Assembly: GCA_963737075.1 (NCBI GenBank)
Contig: CAVTRI010000001.1
Coordinates: 2,418,001-2,482,000, forward strand
Reading direction: 5' to 3'
Length of the DNA stretch: 64,000 nucleotides
Origin: CAVTRI01 sp963737075
Lineage (GTDB): Bacteria > Actinomycetota > Acidimicrobiia > Acidimicrobiales > Palsa-688
Part shown: in pieces, positions 30,106 through 38,260 of the stretch
Position numbering within the stretch: position 1 is the stretch's first letter
How the letters are laid out: each line of letters begins with the position of its first letter
The notes under the pieces: model-generated
The model's database searches: none
Told to the model about the DNA's origin: nothing
What the model saw: the letters and a program-made list of their open reading frames with translations, nothing else
Program-made: the position numbers and the translations under genes

Positions 30106-30109
30106 GTGA
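30056..30109 (+). CDS. Possible 17-residue leader peptide before the dioxygenase
   Basis: GTG 30056 lies about five nt after AAGGAGGAA and encodes VTHGRFNAPDPTPAGLR. Its TGA overlaps the GTG start of the dioxygenase (GTGA). The best ribosome site in the region belongs to this mini-ORF, so it may carry ribosomes to the dioxygenase start. Alternatively the ribosome site serves a longer protein after an unseen indel. Confidence 0.35.
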   Translation: MTHGRFNAPDPTPAGLR

Positions 30110-30963
30110 CTGAACCCACCCGCACGCCGGCCGCGTTCTTGGGTCACGGCAACCCTATGAACGCCCTCGATCACAACCGCTACACCGACGCCTGGCGGGC
30201 GCTGGGCGACCACGTCGGCCGCCCGGACCGGGTCCTGGCCATATCGGCGCACTGGTACACCAACGCCACGGCGGTGACCGCCATGGCCCGGCCGCGGACC
30301 ATCCACGACTTCTACGGCTTCCCGGACCAGCTCTTCGCCGTCGACTACCCGGCGCCTGGGGACCCCGCCCTGGCCCGCCGGGTCGTCGATCTGCTCGAGC
30401 CGACCTGGGTTGGCCAGGACAGTGACAGCTGGGGGATCGACCACGGCACCTGGTCGGTCCTGGTGCACGTCTTCCCCGACGCCGACATCCCGGTGGTGCA
30501 GCTGTCCATCAACGCTACGAAAGCCTTCGACTACCACTTCGACCTTGGCCGCCGGCTGGCTCCTCTGCGCGAAGAGGGCATCTTGATCGTGGGAAGCGGC
30601 AACGTGGTCCACAACCTGCGCCGGATCGACTGGAGCCAGCCGGACGGGTCATTCGAATGGGTTCGACGCTTCGATGAAAAGGTGACCGAGATCATGACTT
30701 CGGCCCCGGGCGAGATCCTCTCGGTTGGCGAAGACGGCGACTACTCGCTGGCCGCTCCCACACCCGATCATTTCATTCCCTTGCTGTACATCGCCGGTCT
30801 GGCCGACGCTGCCGAACAGAAGGCCAGCGTCCTGGTCGACGGCTATGCGATGGGTTCGCTGTCCATGACCTGCTTCACCCTCGGCTGCACGGAAGTCGCC
30901 GTCAGCGGAACCGGGGCGGCACCTCCCCTGCCGAGGGTACCGGCGGACGAGTCCAACCTCTGA
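30106..30963 (+). CDS. 4,5-DOPA extradiol dioxygenase family protein (YgiD-like)
   Basis: 285 residues of the class III extradiol (LigB-type) fold. TPAAFLGHGNPMNAL and LAISAHWYT supply the first metal His residues, WGIDHGTWSVLVHVFPDADIPVVQLS and GSGNVVHNLRRIDW the later ones. Relatives cleave catechols or open DOPA-type rings using non-haem iron or zinc. The start GTG 30106 is set by homology (TEPTRTPAAFLGHGNP); a longer frame begins at 29995. Located among other redox genes of the island. Confidence 0.85.
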   Translation: MTEPTRTPAAFLGHGNPMNALDHNRYTDAWRALGDHVGRPDRVLAISAHWYTNATAVTAMARPRTIHDFYGFPDQLFAVDYPAPGDPALARRVVDLLEPTWVGQDSDSWGIDHGTWSVLVHVFPDADIPVVQLSINATKAFDYHFDLGRRLAPLREEGILIVGSGNVVHNLRRIDWSQPDGSFEWVRRFDEKVTEIMTSAPGEILSVGEDGDYSLAAPTPDHFIPLLYIAGLADAAEQKASVLVDGYAMGSLSMTCFTLGCTEVAVSGTGAAPPLPRVPADESNL

Positions 30964-31059
30964 CCGGCTCCGCCTTCACACAGAGCCGAACACCGTTGTC
31001 GCTGGTTCCGGGTGCGGTTAGCGTCCGGAGCCTTCAACCGGCGCAAGGGAGAAGCTGAC

Positions 31060-31158
31060 ATGGGCCTGTCGGCTGATTCGGCCTGGGCCGAATCACTGTC
31101 GGCTGATGCCGCGGCCGGTCAGGAGCCAATCCGCCGCCAGCAAGAGTTGGACGCGTGA
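31060..31158 (+). CDS. Possible 32-residue coupled ORF upstream of YceI
   Basis: ATG 31060 after AGGGAGAAG encodes MGLSADSAWAESLSADAAAG and twelve more residues, and its TGA overlaps the YceI GTG (GTGA). No homologue. The sequence contains a 20-bp palindrome and a repeated GTCGGCTGAT, so it may instead be an RNA structure. Confidence 0.3.
   Translation: MGLSADSAWAESLSADAAAGQEPIRRQQELDA
31069..31108. repeat. Palindrome flanked by 10-bp direct repeats
   Basis: GATTCGGCCTGGGCCGAATC (31075-31094) is a perfect 9-bp hairpin with a 2-nt loop. GTCGGCTGAT occurs at 31069-31078 and again at 31099-31108. It lies between the dioxygenase stop and YceI and could be a terminator or a binding site. Confidence 0.55.
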
Positions 31159-31748
31159 CCAGAGCACCGACTGCGGGCCCCGCGGGCGACCACAGTCGGA
31201 TTGCGAATCACGTGCTGGCGGCATCTCCCAGCCTCTACGCGATCGCCGCCGTTCACACCTTCGTTGGGTTCACAGCCGAACACCGCGTGGTCGGCCGCGT
31301 CCTAGGTCGCCTCGAGCGCGTCGCCGGTACCGTGACGATCGCGGAGGAGTTGATTGCGTCGTCGCTGGAGGTCACCGTGGAGACCGCGAGCAGCACACCC
31401 TTCGTCGCTCGCGATAAGGACCTGCGCTCGGACCGCTTTCTCGACTCTGACGCTCACCCGACCATGACCTACCGCAGCACCGGTGTCATCGAGCGCCCCC
31501 GGGTTGAGTGGCGGCTCCTGGGCGATCTCACGGTCCGAGGGGTCACGAAGCTAGTCCCTCTCACCGTCCGCTTCGGCGGCTCTTCACCGATTTGCAGGGA
31601 AAGCCCCGCGCCGCGTTCACCGCAAGGGGGACCGTCACCAGAAGCGAGTTCGGTGTCGTCGTCGAACTCAAAACGAGGAGGGCGGAGCACGCTCATCGGA
31701 GACGACATCACCCTTGACATCGAAGCCGAAGCGACTCTGTCACAGTGA
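31155..31748 (+). pseudogene. YceI-family protein with two compensating frameshifts
   Basis: Begins in family style (SLYAIAAVHTFVGFTAEHRVVGRVLGRLERVAGTVTIAEE, then RSDRFLDSDAHPTMTYRSTGV and LTVRGVTKLVPLTVRFGG). Near 31580 a base is lost (GGGCTC to GGCTC), and the family sequence LFTDLQGKPRAAFTARGTVTRSEFGVVVELK continues in the next frame. A second shift near 31670 returns to the original frame for STLIGDDITLDIEAEATL. YceI proteins are lipocalin-like isoprenoid binders, usually exported; no signal peptide is seen here. The current frame would still give a full-length protein with ~35 wrong residues. Confidence 0.8.
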
Positions 31749-31823
31749 GCGACAATACGCACCTGATCTGACACCCCAAATCAGCGGCAATCACCCGCCG
31801 CCCAATCCGGAAAGCGTGAACGC

Positions 31824-32171
31824 ATGAACGATGACCAGGTTTCCGCCAACCTGCAGGGTATGGACGACCTCGACTTCACCGGTTGGAACAGTGCCGACTG
31901 GCATGGCGTGTTCGCCCGCCACCACACCGACGACGTGCTCGTCGACTGGAAGGGCCAACCGGTAACTCACGGCATAGAGGAGCACATCGCTGCGATGAAG
32001 GCTTACGTGGAGTCTGCGGGAGGCACGCCGCCTCAGATCACTTCGCACCCGATCAAGTTCGGATCGGGAGAGTGGACATGTGTGGTCGGCGAGTTCGAGG
32101 GGGGCGGCCGCATGGTGACCGTCGCCCGGTGGAGCAACGGCGCGATCGCCGAGGAGTACATCTGGTCGTGA
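31824..32171 (+). CDS. SnoaL/NTF2-like polyketide-cyclase-type protein
   Basis: 115 residues: MNDDQVSANLQGMDDLDFTGWNSADWHGVFARHHTDDVLVDWKGQPVTHGIEEHIAAMKAYVESAG, and GEFEGGGRMVTVARWSNGAIAEEYIW. The W...F..HHTDDV.V.....T.GI..H motif set matches ester-cyclase-like SnoaL proteins. Function unknown. The start has only a weak ribosome site. It follows YceI by 75 nt on the same strand. Confidence 0.75.
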   Translation: MNDDQVSANLQGMDDLDFTGWNSADWHGVFARHHTDDVLVDWKGQPVTHGIEEHIAAMKAYVESAGGTPPQITSHPIKFGSGEWTCVVGEFEGGGRMVTVARWSNGAIAEEYIWS

Positions 32172-32742
32172 AGTCCTGCGGGTGGACCTGTCGACTTTGA
32201 GACCTGCCCGACCCCCGGGCGGTTCAAGGCTCCGAACCCACGCAGAACATAGACGATTGGCCCGAGTAGGCGCGCCCGATCGACGGTGAGCGCTCGCCGG
32301 TGGTCCCGCCGTCGGGGACAGAACACTCGCCCCTAACATCGCCACGGCCCACCCCTAAACGCCGCCGTCCGACCGTGGCCTAACGCCGGGTAGGCGGGAC
32401 ACGCGAGAAGTGCCGATCTGCGCTGTGGCGAAATGAGCCGGGCCCGGATTCTCGAACGCAGGTATGCACCGCCGCCGAACGGCCTCGGGGTTGCGATCAG
32501 GTCCGCTTCACACGGCATCGCAGCCCGGATGATCGCCACACCAGATCTCGGCTGGGCGACCGCACGGCGTTCGCCGCCGGTGCATTGCGAGCGGTCGTAC
32601 GGGGCCACGTTGCGGGGCTGTCACGATGGCTTGAGCTGAATGCTGATCGCGATCAGTAGCCGCGACAACGCGCGGGTTGCCGTCCGTAGTGGCCCCGATC
32701 GATCGCTGCGGCCGTGGATCAGGCAGCGCCGCTGGCTATTCA
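32172..32742. other. Gene-free interval
   Basis: 571 nt between convergent genes. Short open frames on both strands have no recognisable motifs. Nothing else seen. Confidence 0.5.
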
Positions 32743-33585
32743 CTATCGTGATGTCCCCTTCGAGGACGTGGTTGCCGCTGACAGGACCGCGTCGTTGACG
32801 GCGGTGGGCGTGATTGAGACGACTGCTTTCTGTACCCGGCTGAGGTTATCGCACAGGTAGCGACGTTTGGGGTGCTTGGAGCTCAGCGCGTGCTCGACGG
32901 CCTTGACGACATTCTTGGGATCACCGACGAGTTTCTGCATGCGCCCGAGTAGCTTCCGGTTGCCGGCGAGGTGGGCCGCGTACAGCTGACGATGCTGTTC
33001 GCTCAGTCCCGCGGTCATGCGATCATATTCATCCAGCATGTCGTCCCACATGTCGGTACGGGTTGGTCCCGGTTCGATGAGTGAGACCGGGATCCGCCAC
33101 GGTCGCAGTTCGATACGTAGCGCGTCAGCGAGTGACTCGACCGCATACTTCGATGCCGAGTAGGCCCCCGTGCCGGGCAGCGTGATCAATCCGGAGACCG
33201 AGGACATGAACACCACCCGTCCATGGCCTTCGCGTATTTTCGGCAGCACAGCCTGGGTGACGCCGATCTGGGCGGTGACGTTGACGTCGAGCTGCCTCGA
33301 CAAGTCATCCAGGGACACGCCCTCGACCGGTCCGTTCACGATGACGCCGGCGTTGTTCACCACGCCGTTCAGCGCAGCAGGCAGCCGATCGGCAAGACCT
33401 GCGATAGCGCGCCGATCGGTGATGTCGAGTGGGATCGGATGCACGTTGGGTATGCGTTCGAGGCTGTGGAGCGCGTCAGCGGATCGAGCTGTCGCATAAA
33501 CGTCCCATCCTCGTCTGCTCATGCGCTCGGTGATGGCCAGACCGATTCCTCGGCCGGCACCGGTTACAAGTACGGAGGTTGTCAC
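32743..33585 (-). CDS. Short-chain dehydrogenase/reductase (classical SDR)
   Basis: 280 residues. MTTSVLVTGAGRGIGLAITERM is the TGxxxGIG cofactor loop, GVVNNAGVIVNGP the NNAG motif, VVFMSSVSGLITLPGTGAYSASKYAVESLADAL contains the catalytic Ser and YxxxK, and LIEPGPTRTDMW the PG motif. The Arg after the first strand (YATARS) suggests NADP(H). The C-terminal extension (RRYLCDNLSRVQKAVVSITP) is typical of oxidoreductases acting on lipids or retinol-like substrates. The gap to the thioesterase gene upstream is 46 nt, so it ends a minus-strand operon. Confidence 0.9.
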   Translation of the reverse strand: MTTSVLVTGAGRGIGLAITERMSRRGWDVYATARSADALHSLERIPNVHPIPLDITDRRAIAGLADRLPAALNGVVNNAGVIVNGPVEGVSLDDLSRQLDVNVTAQIGVTQAVLPKIREGHGRVVFMSSVSGLITLPGTGAYSASKYAVESLADALRIELRPWRIPVSLIEPGPTRTDMWDDMLDEYDRMTAGLSEQHRQLYAAHLAGNRKLLGRMQKLVGDPKNVVKAVEHALSSKHPKRRYLCDNLSRVQKAVVSITPTAVNDAVLSAATTSSKGTSR

Positions 33586-33631
33586 GGGGTTCTCTTTTCG
33601 GACGCGGATTGCGAGGGTGGGGGCGGTGCGG

Positions 33632-34444
33632 TCAATGCTCAGGCGGCGACGAGAGCCAGTCCGTTCCCGCGAGGCGAGTTTGTCGAGCGACCGCGAGGAC
33701 TGTGCCGTCGGGGGCCCACATGGTGGCGTCTTCTACGGCGAATCCCTCCTTTGACAGCGGTGAGCGGCAGGAGAGATAGACGTGGGCGCCGGCCGGTACA
33801 GAGGGTTCGCCGGTAGCGAGATGCACGACGTACTCGATCGTCGCTGCCTTGACGGGGACGGTCGTCCGACTGAAGATGGCGGGAGGGAGAACGTCGCACA
33901 TCGCGACCAGCCACGCGGCGTCGATCGGATCGCCGTCGAGCGGCCGCAGCCACGCGGCCACCCACGCCTCCTTCTCCCCGCCGAAGGGGACGACGTCGGG
34001 ATCGAGCCGCACGTCGGCGTTCTTGAAGTGTTCGACGCCGCCAGGCGGTACGAACCGCGGCGTCTCACCTGGCTCGGCGTCGCGAGGGCGGACATACTCG
34101 TCGTAGGACAGCCCGGGCCGGGACGTCGAGCTCACGGCGTGGGCTACCTGCAGCACCCGTCCCTCTTGGAGGAGGCGGGCGCTGGTGGTGGTCATCGACC
34201 GGCCGACGCGTTCGATGCTCACCTCGATTTCCACCGGTCCCGGGCTGGGGACGGCAGCGAAGTGCGCGGCGAAGCTGCGAAGGGCTCGCGACGGGTCGTC
34301 CACCGCCGCCGTCATGGCGTTGACCACAATGGCGGCGCTGTAGCCGCCGTGAATACCCACGAGCGACGACCACCGCTCGTGCAGGTCGGCGGTGAAGCGG
34401 CCCGGGCCCACGCGAACGACGGCGGTGTCTGCGGTGAAGCTCAC
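33632..34444 (-). CDS. Acyl-CoA thioesterase-like double-hotdog protein
   Basis: 270 residues: VSFTADTAVVRVGPGRFTADLHERWSSLVGIHGGYSAAIVVNAM with the hotdog GGY motif, RSFAAHFAAVPSPGPVEIEVSIERVGRSMTTTSARLLQEGRVL, and a second half with FSRTTVPVKAATIEYVVHL. This matches TesB-like thioesterase family proteins of actinobacteria that hydrolyse acyl-CoAs. GTG 34444 overlaps the stop of the DUF385 gene by 4 nt (GTGA), which fixes the start against a longer frame to 34546. Confidence 0.82.
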   Translation of the reverse strand: MSFTADTAVVRVGPGRFTADLHERWSSLVGIHGGYSAAIVVNAMTAAVDDPSRALRSFAAHFAAVPSPGPVEIEVSIERVGRSMTTTSARLLQEGRVLQVAHAVSSTSRPGLSYDEYVRPRDAEPGETPRFVPPGGVEHFKNADVRLDPDVVPFGGEKEAWVAAWLRPLDGDPIDAAWLVAMCDVLPPAIFSRTTVPVKAATIEYVVHLATGEPSVPAGAHVYLSCRSPLSKEGFAVEDATMWAPDGTVLAVARQTRLAGTDWLSSPPEH

Positions 34445-34926
34445 GGCGCCCCCACACACTCGAGCACGACGACGGGGAGCCGGCGGTCGGTGAAGCGCTG
34501 ATAGGAGTCGAACCCGGGGTATACCCTGGCGGCCAGCGCCCAGCACTCGTCGCGCTCGGCGCCTTCGTCGAGCTCGCGGGCGGCAACGGGCCAGTGGTCT
34601 GCGCCGACTTGGATCTCGCCGCCGCCCGCGGCCATCAGGTTCTTGTACCAGTTCGGCGTACTGGCGCTGCCGGCTGCTGATCCGATGACCACCAGGTCGT
34701 CGCCACGGGGCACGTACATCAACATGACGGGGCGTCGCTCACCGCTCGATCGACCGACCACGTCGAGCAGGAACACCGGTCGGCCGACGATCGTGTTGCC
34801 CTTGCGGCCGCCGCTGGCCCGGAACTTAGCGACCTGCCGGGCGGTTGATCTGCGGCCAACGGCCGGGAACCGCCGGGCGACGAGATGGGTGAGCCGGGCG
34901 GAGACCAACGCCGTTACATCGGTCAT
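34441..34926 (-). CDS. DUF385 nitroreductase/deazaflavin-dependent oxidoreductase
   Basis: 161 residues. NTIVGRPVFLLDVVGRSSGERRPVMLMYVPRGDDLVVIGSAAGSASTPNWYKNLMAAG is the conserved core of F420-dependent DUF385 proteins, including the TPNWYKNL segment that contacts F420. Probably reduces quinones or nitro compounds in the cytosol. It overlaps both neighbours by four nt (ATGA upstream, GTGA downstream), so it is the centre of a tightly coupled operon hydrolase-DUF385-thioesterase. Confidence 0.88.
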   Translation of the reverse strand: MTDVTALVSARLTHLVARRFPAVGRRSTARQVAKFRASGGRKGNTIVGRPVFLLDVVGRSSGERRPVMLMYVPRGDDLVVIGSAAGSASTPNWYKNLMAAGGGEIQVGADHWPVAARELDEGAERDECWALAARVYPGFDSYQRFTDRRLPVVVLECVGAP

Positions 34927-35795
34927 GGTGTCTCCTGCCCAGCGCCGTTGAGAAAGCCCAGCGCGGCGGGGACGAACTGGTCGTGATGTTGGAAGACACC
35001 GCCGTGGCCGGAGTCGGGGTAGATCGTGAGACGGGCGTTCGGCAGGCGGCGGGCCATGTCGGCCGAGTGGCTGCTGGAGACCATCAGGTCGTGGTCGCCG
35101 TTGGCGACGAATACGGGCTGGGTGATGAGCGACAGGTCGTCGGGTTCGTGCCTTCCGGCGGCCCGAATGGCCTTCAGCTGGGCGCGCCGGGCCTGCAGGG
35201 AGATGCGCTTGTCACGGCCTGTCTTTCGCTCCTTCAGCCGGGCCAGGTAGTCCTTGGCGGCCCGCTTGCCCGTCGGCGTGCTAGGGAAAAACAAGTAGTT
35301 CCTCGGGTCCTTCAAGGTGAGGGCCCCCTTGAGGTAGGCCACGGCGGCGACCTTGGTGATCTCGTCGATGCCTTCGCCGCCCCTCGGACCGGTGCCGGCG
35401 AGGATCATCCGGCGGACCAGGTCGGGGGCTTGCAGCGCGACCATCTGCGCCACCCCGCCTCCCAGGGAGAACCCGAAGAGATCGACCTTGTCGAGGCCCA
35501 GGGCACTGATGAACGCGACGGCGTCGCGGCCCATTTCCTCGACGGTTGGCGGTACCGAGCCCCCCGACGCGCCGACGCCGCGGTTGTCGAAGGCGATGAC
35601 TCGACACGCCGCCGCCATACCGTCGATCACCCGCGGATCCCAGTCGTCGAGGACAGCGGTGAAGTGGTGGAGGAAGACCACGGGCACGTCGGAGCCGGCG
35701 CCGAGCTCGCGGTAGCCGAATGCCACCCCTCCGACATCGACCGTGCGGGTCGGCACGTCCTTCCAGGCCACTGTGCTCATCTGCATCGTGCTCAT
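34923..35795 (-). CDS. Alpha/beta hydrolase, paralogue 1
   Basis: 290 residues. Oxyanion strand VVFLHHFTAVLDDWDPRVI, nucleophile elbow GFSLGGGVAQM, acid VANGDHDLMVS and His in YPDSGHGGVFQHHDQF complete the triad. HHFTAVLDDWDP and RGVGASGGSVPP are shared with the gene at 36677, marking two paralogues. ATG 35795 overlaps the SDR stop (ATGA). Substrate unknown; an esterase or C-C bond hydrolase role is possible. Confidence 0.88.
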   Translation of the reverse strand: MSTMQMSTVAWKDVPTRTVDVGGVAFGYRELGAGSDVPVVFLHHFTAVLDDWDPRVIDGMAAACRVIAFDNRGVGASGGSVPPTVEEMGRDAVAFISALGLDKVDLFGFSLGGGVAQMVALQAPDLVRRMILAGTGPRGGEGIDEITKVAAVAYLKGALTLKDPRNYLFFPSTPTGKRAAKDYLARLKERKTGRDKRISLQARRAQLKAIRAAGRHEPDDLSLITQPVFVANGDHDLMVSSSHSADMARRLPNARLTIYPDSGHGGVFQHHDQFVPAALGFLNGAGQETP

Positions 35796-36523
35796 TGGCC
35801 GGCCGTCTCCGCGTCCCACTGGGCCTGCAGGGCTGGGTACAGCGCCGTCAGGTCGTTGGCCAGGGACGCCTTCACCATCTCGCTGGTCGGATCGGCCAGC
35901 ACCTCCTCGGCGTCGCTTTCGATGGCGGCGACGATCTGGGCGGCTACCGACTGGGGGCTGATCTTCTCTGCGTTGACAGCCGCGGCCATGTCGGTGTCGA
36001 TGAACCCCGAGTGGACCGCGACGACCACCGTCCCCTGCCGTCGCAGCTCGACTCTTAGCGCGTTGGTGAGCGACCAGGCGGCTGCCTTGGAGGCGCTGTA
36101 GGTCGCAACCTGGGGTGCGGAGATGAACGAGAGCACGGATAGGACGTTCACCAGCGCGCCGCCCCCGTTATCTGCAAGGACTGGAGCGAAGGCTCGCGAC
36201 ACCCGCAGAGGGCCGAAGAAGTTGGTTTCCATCTCGGCTCGCGACGCGTCCATGGCGTTTGCTGCCAGCGATGAGGAGCCCCGGCCGATACCAGCGTTGT
36301 TGACCACGATCGACACGTCGCCGCATTTTGCGGCGACCTTGTCGATGTCGCCGGGGCTGGTCACGTCGAGTTGGATCGGGATGACCTCGGCGTTGGTGAT
36401 CTTCTTGGGGTCGCGAGCGGCGCCGTAGACCTTGGCCCCGGACTCGAGCAGCGCCTGGGCGATGGCGGCGCCCAGCCCGCGGTTGACTCCAGTGACCAGT
36501 GCAGCTGAACCTTCGACCTTCAC
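35792..36523 (-). CDS. Short-chain dehydrogenase/reductase
   Basis: 243 residues from GTG 36523 (AAGGAG eight nt upstream). SAALVTGVNRGLGAAIAQALLESGAKVYGAARD is the cofactor fold, VSIVVNNAGIGRGS the NNAG motif, and FISAPQVATYSASKAAAWSLTNALR the YxxxK catalytic site. Classical SDR. It lies between the two paralogous hydrolases and overlaps the first by 4 nt. Confidence 0.9.
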   Translation of the reverse strand: MKVEGSAALVTGVNRGLGAAIAQALLESGAKVYGAARDPKKITNAEVIPIQLDVTSPGDIDKVAAKCGDVSIVVNNAGIGRGSSSLAANAMDASRAEMETNFFGPLRVSRAFAPVLADNGGGALVNVLSVLSFISAPQVATYSASKAAAWSLTNALRVELRRQGTVVVAVHSGFIDTDMAAAVNAEKISPQSVAAQIVAAIESDAEEVLADPTSEMVKASLANDLTALYPALQAQWDAETAGQ

Positions 36524-36676
36524 GGGGTGACTCCTTCGTGTCATGCCCGTGTTCGGGATGGTCGCGGTCTGGTGTCATTTGCTCGACGCGCCATCGGGGG
36601 GCGTCGAGTCACGGCTGGGTACCACCAGGCGTCGTCGAGCTCGGATCTTGAAGGATCGGACGACGACGCCGTCGGG

Positions 36677-37594
36677 CTACCGCTCGAGGAAATCGAGTGC
36701 CTTCGCCACGAACTGCTCATGGAACTGGAAGATGCCTCCGTGGCCGGCGTCTGAGTAGACGACCAGCTCCGCGTTCGCCAGGCGTTGGGCCAGGTCGACC
36801 GAGTTGCTGGTGGGCACCATCCGGTCGCTCTCGCCGTTGGCGACGAGGACGGGCTGGCGGATGACCGACAGGTCGGCCGGCGCCTCCAGGCCCCACCGAT
36901 GGATGGCCTTGAGTTGCGCTCCGTAGGACCTGACCGAGATTCGCTTGTCGCGGTACTCGGTGCGCTCCTTGAGTCGCCCGAGGAATTCTTTGCCAGCTCG
37001 GCGCCCGTTCGACGTCCGAGTGAAGAAGAGGAACTGCTTCGGGTCCTGCAACGTGAGCAGTGAGCGGAGGGTGTCGAGGTGCGAGATTCGGGTCACGCTC
37101 GTGATGCCCTGGCCGCCGGCGGGACCGGTGCCGGCCAAGATGAGCCTACGCACCAGGTGCGGTTCGTCCTTGGCGATCACCTGGGCGATCATGCCGCCCA
37201 TCGAGAACCCGAGGAGCTCGACCTCCTCGAAGCCCAACGCTCGAATGAAGGCCACCGCATCCTGGGCCATCGCCTCGATGCTCTTGGGCGTGGAGCCGCT
37301 CGAAGCACCAACACCGCGGTTGTCGAAGGTGATGACGCGGTGCTTCGCAGCGATGCCGTCGACAACTCGGGGGTCCCAGTTGTCCAAGACGGCAGCCAGA
37401 TGGGTGAGGAAGATCACCGGGATGCCGGTCTTGGGTCCGAGGTCCCGGTAGACGAAGTCGACACCCCCGGCCCGGACGGTGCGGGTCGGTGCGTCCCTGT
37501 AGGTCCTGACCACCTCGGCGCTCGTGTTTCGATCGCTCCCCGTGGTCGCGACTCGCTCTGCGGTGGGCTGTGCACTCGTCCGAGTACGTGTCAT
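36677..37594 (-). CDS. Alpha/beta hydrolase, paralogue 2
   Basis: 305 residues. VIFLTHLAAVLDNWDPRVVDG, GFSMGGMIAQVI (nucleophile), VANGESDRMVPTS (acid) and YSDAGHGGIFQFHEQFVAKAL (His) give the full triad. It shares block structure with the hydrolase at 34923, though the first ~35 residues here are a polar extension. First gene of the minus-strand operon and divergent from the TetR at 37682 across a perfect palindrome. Confidence 0.9.
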   Translation of the reverse strand: MTRTRTSAQPTAERVATTGSDRNTSAEVVRTYRDAPTRTVRAGGVDFVYRDLGPKTGIPVIFLTHLAAVLDNWDPRVVDGIAAKHRVITFDNRGVGASSGSTPKSIEAMAQDAVAFIRALGFEEVELLGFSMGGMIAQVIAKDEPHLVRRLILAGTGPAGGQGITSVTRISHLDTLRSLLTLQDPKQFLFFTRTSNGRRAGKEFLGRLKERTEYRDKRISVRSYGAQLKAIHRWGLEAPADLSVIRQPVLVANGESDRMVPTSNSVDLAQRLANAELVVYSDAGHGGIFQFHEQFVAKALDFLER

Positions 37595-37613
37595 CCTGGG
37601 TCCCTCTCATTGA

Positions 37614-37632
37614 AGTATGATCATACTATAAT
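37614..37632. promoter_or_regulatory. TetR operator and -10 box
   Basis: AGTATGATCATACT at 37614-37627 is a perfect 14-bp palindrome in the 87-nt divergent gap. Its right edge abuts TATAAT at 37627-37632, a consensus -10 for the tetR direction, so a bound repressor would block both genes. Confidence 0.75.
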
Positions 37633-37681
37633 GGTGTCGGAGAGATGAAGGCAATGTGTCATTCGGCACAGGGAGCGGAGC

Positions 37682-38260
37682 GTGGCCCGGTACGGCAAGC
37701 AACACAAGGAACAGACCAGGCGGCGGATCGTCGAGGCTGCCGGGCGGCGGTTGAAGCGGGATGGCATCGACGGCTCCGGCGTATCGGTGCTCATGGCCGA
37801 CGCCGGGCTCACCAACGGTGCCTTCTACGCCCACTTCGAGTCGAAGGAGGACCTCGTCGCCACGGCGGTGGCCGACCAGCTACGCCAGCAACTCGAGCGC
37901 TACCGTGCCCAGGCGTCCGACCGTGCGGGAGTCGAGCAGCTGGTGCGCGACTACCTGTCGATCCAGCACCGCGACGCCCCGGAGCAGGGCTGCCCTTCCG
38001 CAGCGCTGCTCGACGAGATCGGCCGCTGCAGCGATACCACCAAGCGTGCCTACACCGAAGGAGTCCTGGGCCTGGTCGACCAGATCGCTTCGATCCTCCA
38101 TCCCGGTGACCCTCACACGGCGCGCGGACAGACGCTCAGCCTGTTCGCCTTGCTGATCGGCACGCTGCAACTTTCCCGCGCCCTCGCCGACCGACGGCTG
38201 GCCGACCAAGTACTCGAGCGGGGCATCCAGAACGCCCTGGCGCTGCTCCCCGGCGCGTAG
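37682..38260 (+). CDS. TetR/AcrR family regulator
   Basis: 192 residues: ARYGKQHKEQTRRRIVEAAGRRLKRDGIDGSGVSVLMADAGLTNGAFYAHFESKEDLVATAVADQLRQQ. The GAFYAHFESKEDL end of the HTH and a later DAPEQGCPSAALLDEIGR belong to the AcrR/NemR-like group whose conserved Cys can sense electrophiles. It probably represses the divergent hydrolase-SDR-hydrolase-DUF385-thioesterase operon. Confidence 0.92.
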   Translation: MARYGKQHKEQTRRRIVEAAGRRLKRDGIDGSGVSVLMADAGLTNGAFYAHFESKEDLVATAVADQLRQQLERYRAQASDRAGVEQLVRDYLSIQHRDAPEQGCPSAALLDEIGRCSDTTKRAYTEGVLGLVDQIASILHPGDPHTARGQTLSLFALLIGTLQLSRALADRRLADQVLERGIQNALALLPGA

